24,430 nt of DNA from CANJQJ01 sp964383565. GTDB taxonomy: Bacteria > Pseudomonadota > Alphaproteobacteria > Sphingomonadales > Sphingomonadaceae. The position numbers were made by a program, and so were the translations under genes. Below the pieces are notes generated by a model. The model was not told the origin of the DNA, did not search any database, and saw nothing but the letters and a program-made list of their open reading frames with translations. Location: positions 1 through 24,430 of the forward strand of contig CAYLIK010000031.1 of the NCBI GenBank assembly GCA_964383565.1. The letters run 5' to 3'. Shown here piece by piece: positions 7,718-14,802 of this stretch. The first letter of the stretch is position 1, and each line of letters opens with the position of its first letter.

Positions 7718-8629
7718 ATGACCGGCGATCAGATCGTCCCCGATACCGAAAGCAGAAGCGTGCTCGCGCGTCTGCCGGGGCGTGTTCGCGATCTGATACA
7801 ACTGGCCCGTTTCGATCGGCCGATCGGGGCGTGGTTGTTGTTCTGGCCCGGCGCCTGGGCGGTCGCGCTGGCGGGGCAGGGTGGAACGCGCTGGGACCTT
7901 ATACTCTGGTTCGCGCTGGGATCGATCGCGATGCGCGGCGCGGGCTGCGTCTACAACGACATCATCGACCGGGATCTCGACGCGCGCGTGGCCCGCACCG
8001 CCGCGCGGCCCATTGCGAGCCGCCGGATTTCCATGCGGCTGGCGTGGGGCTGGCTGATGTTCCTGTGCCTGATCGGGCTGATCGTGTTGCTCCAGCTCCG
8101 CCCGATTGCCCAGTTCATCGCGCTGGGGAGCCTCGCGCTGGTCGCCGCCTACCCCTTCATGAAGCGGATCACCTGGTGGCCGCAGGCGTGGCTCGGTCTC
8201 GTCTTCACCTGGGCGGCGCTCGTCGGCTGGGCGGAGGCGACCGGCGGGATCGATCGCACCGGCCTGCTGCTGTACGCGGGCGCCTTTTTCTGGGTGTTAG
8301 GCTATGACACGATCTACGCTCTGCAGGATGTCGAGGATGATGCGCTGGCCGGCGTGAAAAGCTCCGCCCGTGCGCTGGGCGGATATGTCCGGCTCGGGGT
8401 GATCCTCTTCTATTTGGCGGCGTTCATCCTTTGGGCGTTGGCGTTCTGGTCGATCCGGCCGCAGCTATTGGCGCTGGCGGCGCTGATTCCGCTTGGTGTG
8501 CATCTGGGCTGGCAGGCTTTCGGGTTGAGGACGGACAGCGGCGACGATGCCTTGCGGCGGTTTCGTTCGAACCGCTCCGCTGGGCTGCTGATGTTTCTTG
8601 GCTGCCTAGTGGTGGGATCGACGGCGTAG
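7718..8629 (+). CDS. ubiA: 4-hydroxybenzoate polyprenyltransferase
   Basis: The 303-residue integral membrane prenyltransferase attaches the polyprenyl tail to 4-hydroxybenzoate in ubiquinone synthesis. Both Asp-rich motifs for Mg-diphosphate binding are present: NDIIDRDLD (80-88) and the second at YALQDVEDD (200-208). RFDRPIGAWLLFWP (31-44) is the typical UbiA N-terminal signature. Seven to nine hydrophobic helices fill the rest. The start at 7718 has AAGGG 8-12 nt upstream; an in-frame ATG at 7676 would add 14 poorly conserved residues. It lies 54 bp after the GGDEF-EAL gene and 166 bp before pmbA, with a gapped inverted repeat between. Confidence 0.93.
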   Translation: MTGDQIVPDTESRSVLARLPGRVRDLIQLARFDRPIGAWLLFWPGAWAVALAGQGGTRWDLILWFALGSIAMRGAGCVYNDIIDRDLDARVARTAARPIASRRISMRLAWGWLMFLCLIGLIVLLQLRPIAQFIALGSLALVAAYPFMKRITWWPQAWLGLVFTWAALVGWAEATGGIDRTGLLLYAGAFFWVLGYDTIYALQDVEDDALAGVKSSARALGGYVRLGVILFYLAAFILWALAFWSIRPQLLALAALIPLGVHLGWQAFGLRTDSGDDALRRFRSNRSAGLLMFLGCLVVGSTA

Positions 8630-8635
8630 CATTGG

Positions 8636-8743
8636 AAGCCCCCTCCTCTTCAGGGGAGGGGGTTGGGGGTGGGGCCTCGCGTCTGGATGAAGCGGCAAGG
8701 ANNNNNNNNNNCCCCCAACCCCTCCCCTGAAGGGGAGGGGCTT
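8636..8743. repeat. Inverted pair of C/G-rich palindromic repeats interrupted by the sequence gap
   Basis: The left copy (from about 8636) reads AAGCCCCCTCCTCTTCAG then GGGAGGGGGTTGGGGG. The right copy, read on the minus strand from 8743, is AAGCCCCTCCCCTTCAG then GGGAGGGGTTGGGGG. They are near-identical in inverted orientation, and each also carries an internal CCCCT/AGGGG hairpin. Such CCCCTCCCCTGAAGGGG elements are widespread between sphingomonad genes (recollection). The 10 N fall between the two copies, consistent with assembly failure at a strong hairpin. Confidence 0.7.
8702..8711. other. Assembly gap (10 N)
   Basis: Ten unknown bases sit between two inverted repeat copies. The true size and content are unknown; ten may be a placeholder. 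It lies between ubiA and pmbA and appears not to break either gene. Confidence 0.97.
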
Positions 8744-8795
8744 AATCTGCATGACAGCCTTTGACCTTCCGCCATCGCGTCCCTAAGTCGCTTGG

Positions 8796-10142
8796 ATGCT
8801 GAGCGCCGAAATAGCCCGATCCCAGGTTGACGATCTTATTGCCGCCGCCAAACGCGCCGGGGCCGATGCCGCTGACGCCCTTTATGTCGGCGATGCCTCG
8901 ACCCAGGTTCAAATCCGCCTTGGCGCGCTTGAGGATGTCGAGCGTTCGGAAGGCGAGGAGATTGGTCTCCGGGTGTTCGTCGGGACGCGATCGGCAAGTG
9001 TTTCTTCCTCCGATCTGTCTGCGGACGCGCTGACCGCGCTGGTTGAACGCGCCGTCGCGATGGCGCGCGAGGCGCCCGAGGATCCATGGTCAGGTCTGGC
9101 GCCCGAGGATCGGCTGTTCAAGGGCGTGCCGCCCGCAGTCGATGGCGACGATGGCTATGATCCTTCGCCACAGGAATTGCGCGACCGGGCGACCGAGGCC
9201 GAATATGCAGCCCGCGCCGTCGATGGCGTTACCAACAGCGAAGGGGCGGGCGCCTCGGCCGGCCGATCGATGGTCGCGCTGGCCACGTCGCACGGCTTCG
9301 CACAGGCCTATTCCACCAGCGGCTATGGCAATTCGGCCAGCGTCATCGGCGGCGAGGGCGGCGCGATGCAGCGTGATTATGCCTATCATTCGGCACGCCA
9401 CTGGAGCGATCTCGAGCCCGCTTCGATCATCGGCAAGCGGGCCGGCGAGCGCGCCGTCGCACGGCTCAATCCGGGCAAACTTTCGTCCGGCCCGATGCCG
9501 ATCGTCTTCGATCCCCGCGCCGGATCGAGCCTGCTGGGCCATCTGATCGGCGCGATCACCGGATCGTCGGTCGCGCGGCGCACCAGCTTCCTGCTCGACA
9601 GCCTGGGCGAACGGATTTTTGCGGCCGGGATCACCGTGCGCGACGATCCGCTGCGCCCACGCGGCCTGCGCTCGCGTCCTTTCGATGGCGAGGGGCTGCC
9701 GACGGCCGCGCTCGACATCATCGCCGATGGCGTGCTGACGACCTGGCTGCTGGACTCGGCCTCGGCGCGACAGCTTGGCCTGCAGCCGACCGGCCACGCC
9801 AACCGCGGCGTCGGCGGTCCGCCGGGCGCGGGGGCGACGAACCTGTTCATGCAGCCGGGCGTTGTATCCCCGGAGGCGCTGATGTCGGACATTAAATTGG
9901 GGGTCTATGTCACCGAGCTGATCGGGCAGGGCGTCAACGGCATCACCGGCGATTACAGCCGGGGGGCGTCTGGCTTCGCGATCCGCGACGGTAAGATCGC
10001 CGAGCCGGTCAGCGAGATCACCATCGCCAGCAATCTGAAGGACATGTTCCTCAATCTCACGCCCGCCGATGATCTCGAATATCGCCGCGCGGTCGACGTG
10101 CCGACGCTGCGGGTCGACGGCATGACGGTGGCGGGTGCCTGA
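8796..10142 (+). CDS. pmbA: TldD/PmbA family protein, TldE (PmbA) type
   Basis: The 448-residue protein belongs to the TldD/TldE (PmbA) family, whose heterodimer degrades unfolded peptides and helps process small modified peptides and antitoxins such as CcdA. The N-terminal domain covers about residues 1-130 (AKRAGADAADALYV, EEIGLRVFVGTRSA). The C-terminal part includes PIVFDPRAGSSLLGHLIGAI, RDDPLRPRGLRSRPFDGEG, HANRGVGGPPGAGATNLF, YVTELIGQGVNGITGDYSRGASGF and FLNLTPADDLEYR. The HExxxH zinc motif of TldD is absent, which marks it as the TldE/PmbA partner. TldD is not in this window. No strong ribosome-binding site precedes the ATG. Its last 8 bp overlap the next gene. Confidence 0.92.
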   Translation: MLSAEIARSQVDDLIAAAKRAGADAADALYVGDASTQVQIRLGALEDVERSEGEEIGLRVFVGTRSASVSSSDLSADALTALVERAVAMAREAPEDPWSGLAPEDRLFKGVPPAVDGDDGYDPSPQELRDRATEAEYAARAVDGVTNSEGAGASAGRSMVALATSHGFAQAYSTSGYGNSASVIGGEGGAMQRDYAYHSARHWSDLEPASIIGKRAGERAVARLNPGKLSSGPMPIVFDPRAGSSLLGHLIGAITGSSVARRTSFLLDSLGERIFAAGITVRDDPLRPRGLRSRPFDGEGLPTAALDIIADGVLTTWLLDSASARQLGLQPTGHANRGVGGPPGAGATNLFMQPGVVSPEALMSDIKLGVYVTELIGQGVNGITGDYSRGASGFAIRDGKIAEPVSEITIASNLKDMFLNLTPADDLEYRRAVDVPTLRVDGMTVAGA

Positions 10143-10914
10143 TGGCCTCCTCGACGCGGTAAGCGCCATCGCCGCCGAGGTCGGCGCGATGGTCCACAGC
10201 CGCTGGCAGGGGGAGTATCGCCAGTGGGAAAAGGTGCCGGGGCATCCGGTGTGCGACGTCGATCTCGCCGCAGACGCGATGCTCAAGGATCGGCTGATGG
10301 CGCTCGATCCCGAGGCGGGCTGGCTCTCCGAGGAAACCGCCGACGATGCCGAGCGCCTGATGCGCACGCGGGTGTGGGTGGTCGATCCGATCGACGGCAC
10401 GCGCGATTTCCTGCGCGGAAAGGCGGGGTGGGCGGTTTCTATCGCGCTGGCCGAAGGCGGCAGGCCGCTGCTGGGCGTGCTCGATGCGCCCGCGCGGGGC
10501 GAGCATTGGCGCGCCTTTGCCGGTGAGGGCGCGACCTGCAACGGACTGGCGATCAGCGTCAGCGATCATCCCACGCTGGCCGGCGCTCGTGTGCCCGCCG
10601 ACATCCTGCCGCGCGCGGACAAGGATCTGGTCGCGGTCGAAAAGCCCAACTCGATCGCGTTGCGCATCGCGATGGTGGCGGCGGGACAGGCCGATCTGCT
10701 CGCCGCGATGCGCTGGGGCAAGGAATGGGACATCGCCGCCGCGGCGCTGATCGCGCAGGAGGCGGGCGCGACGGTGACGGACGTGCTGGGCGGGACGCTG
10801 CGGTACAACTCCACCAGAGGCGATGCGTTCGGGATATTGGCGACGACGCCGGCGATTCACGGGTCGGCGCTGGAGCGGCTGGCGAGCCGGGCGGCGAAGG
10901 CGGTGGTGCGGTGA
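10135..10914 (+). CDS. Inositol monophosphatase superfamily phosphatase (CysQ/IMPase-like)
   Basis: The 259-residue Mg/Li-sensitive phosphatase family member has the paired Glu in WLSEETAD (66-67), motif A DPIDGTRDF (84-92) and motif B WDIAAAALIAQEAGA (198-212), all metal-ligand regions. Candidate substrates are 3'-phosphoadenosine-5'-phosphate (CysQ activity, linked to sulfate assimilation) or inositol/histidinol phosphate; sequence alone does not decide. The start is a GTG whose GTGCCTGA overlaps the end of pmbA by 8 bp, so translation is probably coupled. The next in-frame ATG (residue 19) would remove the first helix, so GTG is preferred. Pairing with pmbA after ubiA is a familiar sphingomonad order (recollection). 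Confidence 0.85.
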   Translation: MPDGLLDAVSAIAAEVGAMVHSRWQGEYRQWEKVPGHPVCDVDLAADAMLKDRLMALDPEAGWLSEETADDAERLMRTRVWVVDPIDGTRDFLRGKAGWAVSIALAEGGRPLLGVLDAPARGEHWRAFAGEGATCNGLAISVSDHPTLAGARVPADILPRADKDLVAVEKPNSIALRIAMVAAGQADLLAAMRWGKEWDIAAAALIAQEAGATVTDVLGGTLRYNSTRGDAFGILATTPAIHGSALERLASRAAKAVVR

Positions 10915-10951
10915 GGGGCGGAGTTGGCGCGATCCCCGCATCCTATTCCAT

Positions 10952-11045
10952 CGTCACCCCAGCGTAGGCTGGGGTCCATGTCTCTCAAATCTGCGCCATC
11001 CATGAAAGGATAGAGCGATGGATGCCAGCCTGCGCTGGCATGACG
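10952..11045. repeat. Pair of inverted REP-like hairpins with compensatory stem changes
   Basis: Copy 1 (10952-10979) forms ACCCCAGC-GTAG-GCTGGGGT. Copy 2 (11018-11045, minus orientation) forms ATGCCAGC-GCAG-GCTGGCAT. The 28-bp copies share the ends CGTCA and TCCAT and differ at only five positions: one in the loop, and four that make two complete base-pair swaps in the stem. They face each other across 38 bp, a BIME-like arrangement. No gene covers them; they lie in the 173-bp gap after the CysQ-like gene. Confidence 0.75.
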
Positions 11046-11087
11046 GTGGGGGTGGAATGCGGGCGCTCGGCGTGACAGCATGGGCCG

Positions 11088-11273
11088 ATGAAATTGACAC
11101 CTCGACGAATTGCGCTGCTGCTCGCCGCCTTTGTAGCCTTGGCGTCCGTTCTGCCGTTGATCGGCTGGCCGGGCGCAATGATTGCCGTCTTGGCCTATTT
11201 TGTGCTGGCACTTTTGATCGCGCGGCTTTGGCGGTGCATTTGTGATAGTGGCGCTGCCGCCAGCGCTTCCTAA
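11088..11273 (+). CDS. Small two-helix membrane protein, unknown function
   Basis: The 61-residue frame opens MKLTPRRIALLLAAFVALAS: a basic N-terminus followed by two hydrophobic segments (about 8-25 and 30-47) with a Pro-Gly turn (GWPGA) between, then an Arg/Cys tail (RLWRCICDS). It looks like a genuine small inner-membrane protein, but I do not recognise it. The ribosome-binding site is weak (GGG 4-6 nt before the ATG) and it starts 43 bp after a repeat pair. It ends 62 bp before the Gfo/Idh/MocA gene on the same strand, so it could be co-transcribed with it. A chance open frame cannot be excluded. Confidence 0.45.
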   Translation: MKLTPRRIALLLAAFVALASVLPLIGWPGAMIAVLAYFVLALLIARLWRCICDSGAAASAS

Positions 11274-11335
11274 AGGTGCGGGATGCGCGGGCGCGCCGCA
11301 TGGCGAAGGCTCCGGCATATGAGGAGCATGTTGCT

Positions 11336-12421
11336 ATGAAGGACGGGCCGATCAGGGTTGGCATCATCGGTTTGAACCCCGGCATCCATTGGGCCGCGAC
11401 GGCGCATATGCCGGCCCTTGCCATGCTGCCTGAGTTCGAAGTGGTGGGGTGCGCCAACAGCAGCCCGGCCAGCGGCCAGCGCGCCGCTGAAGCCTTCGGT
11501 TTGCGGCATGCGTTCGAGGATGCGCAGGCGCTCGTGGCTTCCGATGATGTCGATCTTGTCGTCGTCACCGTCAAAGTGCCGCATCATCGCGCGCTGGTGA
11601 TGAAGGCGCTGGCGGCGGGCAAGCATGTGTACTGCGAATGGCCGCTCGGCAATGGTCTGGCGGAAGCGCGGGAGATGGCGGATGCCGCCCGCGCGAAGGG
11701 CGTGGTGGCGGCTGTCGGCACGCAGATGCGAACGGCGCCCGAAGTGCCTTATCTGCGGCAACTGATCGCCGAAGGCTATGTGGGGGAGATATTGTCCACC
11801 ACGATCGTAGGAAGCGGCATGGCGTGGGGCGCCCAGACCGATGCCGCCCATGCCTATCTCTTCGACAAGGCCAATGGCGCGACGGCGCTCACCATTCCGC
11901 TCGGGCACACATTGGCCGGCGTGAAGGATGTGCTGGGGGATCTTGCCGATCTCTCGGCGCGGATGCTCCGCCGGCGCAGCTCGGTGCTGGTGGCCGATAC
12001 GGGTGAAACGATTCCGGTATCCTCCGACGACCAGATCCTTGTGCATGGCACGCTCGCCAGCGGTGTGCCGATTTCGATACATTATCGGGGCGGCGTATCC
12101 CGTGGGACCAATTTTCTGTGGGAGATAAACGGAACCGAGGGCGACCTGCAGGTGGTGGCTGACAGCGGGCATGCGCAGCTCGCCAGGCTTTCCATTCGGG
12201 GCGCGCGTGGCGGCGCTTCGGAGATGGCGACGCTGACGCCGCCGACAAGCGTCGGCCGGGATTGGCCGGACACGCCGGCAGCGGGCAATGTCGCGCGTCT
12301 CTATGCGCTGATCGCTGGCGATATCCGGAACGGTACGCGACTGGCGCCGAGCTTTGATGACGCTGTCGCGCTACACGTTACCCTTGACGCTATTGAGCAG
12401 GCCTCGCGTAGCGCGATCTGA
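11336..12421 (+). CDS. Gfo/Idh/MocA family protein, Gal80-like subgroup
   Basis: The 361-residue protein has an N-terminal Rossmann NAD(P)-binding fold (RVGIIGLNPGIHWAATAH, residues 7-24) and an alpha/beta C-terminal domain as in Gfo/Idh/MocA sugar oxidoreductases. The order HMPALAMLPEFEVVGCANSS, VDLVVVTVKVPHHRALV and AGKHVYCEWPLG resembles the Gal80 branch, which includes fungal transcription co-repressors and bacterial proteins of unknown substrate. At the place of the usual catalytic E-K-P there is E101-W102-P103, so classical Lys-assisted hydride transfer is doubtful. The start at 11336 is set by GAGGAG 10-15 nt upstream; the frame is open 60 nt further 5' without a better site. It faces the Mla operon tail to tail with 15 bp between. 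No sugar-pathway genes lie nearby. Confidence 0.8.
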   Translation: MKDGPIRVGIIGLNPGIHWAATAHMPALAMLPEFEVVGCANSSPASGQRAAEAFGLRHAFEDAQALVASDDVDLVVVTVKVPHHRALVMKALAAGKHVYCEWPLGNGLAEAREMADAARAKGVVAAVGTQMRTAPEVPYLRQLIAEGYVGEILSTTIVGSGMAWGAQTDAAHAYLFDKANGATALTIPLGHTLAGVKDVLGDLADLSARMLRRRSSVLVADTGETIPVSSDDQILVHGTLASGVPISIHYRGGVSRGTNFLWEINGTEGDLQVVADSGHAQLARLSIRGARGGASEMATLTPPTSVGRDWPDTPAAGNVARLYALIAGDIRNGTRLAPSFDDAVALHVTLDAIEQASRSAI

Positions 12422-12436
12422 AGATCCCTCGCGATA

Positions 12437-13033
12437 TCAGCCCGCAGTCCCGCCGCTCTTCACCCAATCCGCCACCGCGACCGCTACCTGATTGGCCGCT
12501 TCGTTGAGCGCCTGTCCCACCGAGCCCGGCTTCTCGCTGGCGGTTCTGGCGCGCGCCTCGAAGCGGCGGCTGACGGGAGGCTTGCCTTCGCCCGGCACCA
12601 GTACGGCGTCGTAGATCACCACGACTTCGCCGCGCCCGCTGATAAGCTCGAACGCCTCCAGCTTGCCGCTCAGCCGCGCGCCGGGGGCCAGCGCATATTG
12701 GCGGCGGTCGATCACGACCCGGTCAGTGCGTGCCGCGATGGTGTCGGAGACGAGGTCGGCGAACAGGCGCGACGGCAAATCGGACCAGCGCGCGTCCTTT
12801 AGGTAGGAGATGCTGGTGCCGCCCGTCCTCACAGCGACATGATCGTTGGCGAGCATCTGTGAACTGGTGGGCTGATAGACGATGATGCTGTTGTCGCTGG
12901 TGAGCGGCTTCGCGGGACCGGCTGGGAGCTGTTCGGTCGCCCTGAGCGTCATCAGCGAAGCGGGGGGCTTCTCGCCGAAGCTTACGCAGGCGGCGAGGGG
13001 CATCAGGAGGGCCAAGGCAAGAAAGCGCTTCAT
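12437..13033 (-). CDS. ABC-type transport auxiliary lipoprotein (PqiC/DUF330-like)
   Basis: The 198-residue protein has a lipoprotein signal, MKRFLALALLMPLAAC, with lipobox LAAC and the lipidated Cys at 16. The body matches the auxiliary lipoprotein family found with MCE/Mla ABC transporters (IIVYQPTSSQMLANDHVAV, WSDLPSRLFADLVSD, VVIDRRQYALAPGARLSG, and a C-terminal helix ALNEAANQVAVAVADWV). It is likely anchored in the outer membrane facing the periplasm and helps the MCE protein pass lipids. It is the last gene of the operon: its ATG follows the mlaD TGA after a single base, which implies coupled translation. Confidence 0.85.
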   Translation of the reverse strand: MKRFLALALLMPLAACVSFGEKPPASLMTLRATEQLPAGPAKPLTSDNSIIVYQPTSSQMLANDHVAVRTGGTSISYLKDARWSDLPSRLFADLVSDTIAARTDRVVIDRRQYALAPGARLSGKLEAFELISGRGEVVVIYDAVLVPGEGKPPVSRRFEARARTASEKPGSVGQALNEAANQVAVAVADWVKSGGTAG

Positions 13034-13034
13034 C

Positions 13035-13982
13035 TCAATTCCTCGGCTTATATTCGGGGAGCTTGCCGCCGCCGAGCACCGCGCCCGCGCCGCCCGAATT
13101 CAATCGGTTGGCGACGGCGGTCAGCGCGCGGCTCATTTCGGTCAGGTCGCTGACGAGCTGGCTGACCTCCGGAATGGTCTGGGTCGAGAAGCTTTTCACG
13201 CCCGGCTTGGCGTCGGTCAGGACCTGATCGAGCGTGTCCATGCTGCGCTGCGCCGACGCGACGGCCTTGTTGAGGTTCTGCATCGCGGGTTTCACGTCCT
13301 GCGCCATGACGCCGTTGGTCGTCTCGGCGAGATCGCCGACCTTCTGCGCGGCGTCGCCGGCCTGTTTTATCGCGACCTTGGTCTCGGCCAGGGTCGCGGC
13401 GATCTCCGGCCCGCGATCGGCGAGCGCCTTGCTGAGCTTGTCGACATTGGCGAGGATGCCGCCGATCGATTGCTGGTTCTTGTCGGACAGCAGCTCAGCC
13501 AGTCGTTCGCTGAGTGTCGTGATGCGCTCCAGCAATTTCGGCGCGCTGTTCAGCAATTCGCCGAGCGCGCCCGGTTTGGTCGGGATCACCGGCACGCCCT
13601 CGGGCCCGGGCTCCTCGATCGGCGGCGCGCCCTTCATGGCGCCGTCGAGGTTGATCTGCGACACGCCGGTGAAGCCGACGCTGGCGATGGTCGCGGTGGT
13701 GCCCTGCAGGACGGGCACCTCATCCTTCACCGCGATGCGCACCCGCACGAACTCGGGGTTCTTGGGGATCAGCACGATGTCCTCGACATTGCCGATCGGC
13801 ACGCCCGCGAAAGTCACTGACGATCCCTTGGCCAGCCCGTCCACGGATTGCTTGAAGAAGATGTCGTATTGGCGACCGCTCTGGTTGCTGAAGCCGCTTA
13901 GCCAGACAATGAAGACGAGCGTCACGATGGTAAGCGCGAGCACGACGCCGCCGACGAGGATATGATTCGAACGATTTTCCAT
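13035..13982 (-). CDS. MCE-domain substrate-binding subunit of lipid ABC transporter (MlaD family)
   Basis: The 315-residue protein has one N-terminal transmembrane helix (about 8-29), an MCE domain (about 38-117, with YDIFFKQSVDGLAKGSSVTFAGVPIGNVEDI and ASVGFTGVSQINLDG), then a Pro/Glu linker and a long helical region (about 150-285) rich in Leu, Lys and Asp. It should bind lipid in the periplasm while tethered to the MlaE/MlaF complex. The C-terminal helix is much longer than in E. coli MlaD (about 180 residues) and is closer to the long-tailed MCE proteins. The start at 13982 follows the mlaF stop by 7 bp; the open frame upstream lies inside mlaF. Confidence 0.88.
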   Translation of the reverse strand: MENRSNHILVGGVVLALTIVTLVFIVWLSGFSNQSGRQYDIFFKQSVDGLAKGSSVTFAGVPIGNVEDIVLIPKNPEFVRVRIAVKDEVPVLQGTTATIASVGFTGVSQINLDGAMKGAPPIEEPGPEGVPVIPTKPGALGELLNSAPKLLERITTLSERLAELLSDKNQQSIGGILANVDKLSKALADRGPEIAATLAETKVAIKQAGDAAQKVGDLAETTNGVMAQDVKPAMQNLNKAVASAQRSMDTLDQVLTDAKPGVKSFSTQTIPEVSQLVSDLTEMSRALTAVANRLNSGGAGAVLGGGKLPEYKPRN

Positions 13983-13989
13983 CAGCCCG

Positions 13990-14802
13990 TCACGCCCCCT
14001 GTTCGGCTTTGGCGTTGCGCTCCGCGGCATCCGCCGCGACGCGTCCCCGTGGGCCTTTGAAATATTCTTCTATCCACGCGTGGTCCAACGCCAATAGTTC
14101 CGGGATCGTTCCGACCGCGATTACCTTGCGATCGGCCAGCACCGCAACCCGGTCGCAGATCGCATAGAGCGTATCGAGATCATGCGTAATCAGGAAAACC
14201 GTGAGGTCGAGGGTTTCCTTGAGCTCGCGCAGCAGCATGTCGAAGTTGGCCGCGCCGATCGGATCAAGCCCGGCGGTCGGCTCGTCGAGGAACACAAGCT
14301 CGGGATCGAGCGCGAGCGCGCGAGCGAGGCCGGCGCGTTTGCGCATGCCGCCGGAAAGTTCGGACGGATATTTCGGCCCGGCCTCCACCGGGAGCCCGGT
14401 CATCGCCACCTTGTAGGAGGCGATCTCGTCGAGCAGCACGGGATCGATCTTGGGGTAATATTCGCGGATCGGCACCTGCACATTTTCAGCGACAGTGAGC
14501 GTGGAGAAAAGCGCGCCGCCCTGAAAGGCGATGCCCCAGCGCTTGCGGACGGACTTGGCCTCGTCCTCGTTGCGGCCGATCATGGGCTCGCCGAATACCT
14601 CGACGCTGCCGGCCTCGGGCGTTTGCAGGCCGACGATGCTGCGCATCAACACTGACTTGCCGGTGCCCGACCCGCCGACCACGCCAAGGATCTCGCCACG
14701 CCGGACATCGAGGTCGAGCCCGTCATGGACAAGCTGATCGCCGAAGCGATTCACGAGGCCGCGCACGCAGATGAGGGGAGCGGCGTTTGCGTCCACAATC
14801 AC
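13990..14802 (-). CDS. ABC transporter ATP-binding subunit (MlaF family)
   Basis: The 270-residue ATPase has Walker A GGSGTGKS (43-50), Q-loop Gln94, signature LSGGM (149-153), Walker B VFLDEPTAGLD (170-180) and H-loop His207. It fits MlaF, which powers glycerophospholipid transport between membranes with the permease MlaE. The start is a GTG at 14802 whose GTGA overlaps the mlaE stop by 4 bp; another GTG at 14796 is possible. The longer open frame running up to 14994 only shadows mlaE in another frame. A charged tail (GPRGRVAADAAERNAKAEQGA) extends past the ATPase domain. Confidence 0.92.
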   Translation of the reverse strand: MIVDANAAPLICVRGLVNRFGDQLVHDGLDLDVRRGEILGVVGGSGTGKSVLMRSIVGLQTPEAGSVEVFGEPMIGRNEDEAKSVRKRWGIAFQGGALFSTLTVAENVQVPIREYYPKIDPVLLDEIASYKVAMTGLPVEAGPKYPSELSGGMRKRAGLARALALDPELVFLDEPTAGLDPIGAANFDMLLRELKETLDLTVFLITHDLDTLYAICDRVAVLADRKVIAVGTIPELLALDHAWIEEYFKGPRGRVAADAAERNAKAEQGA

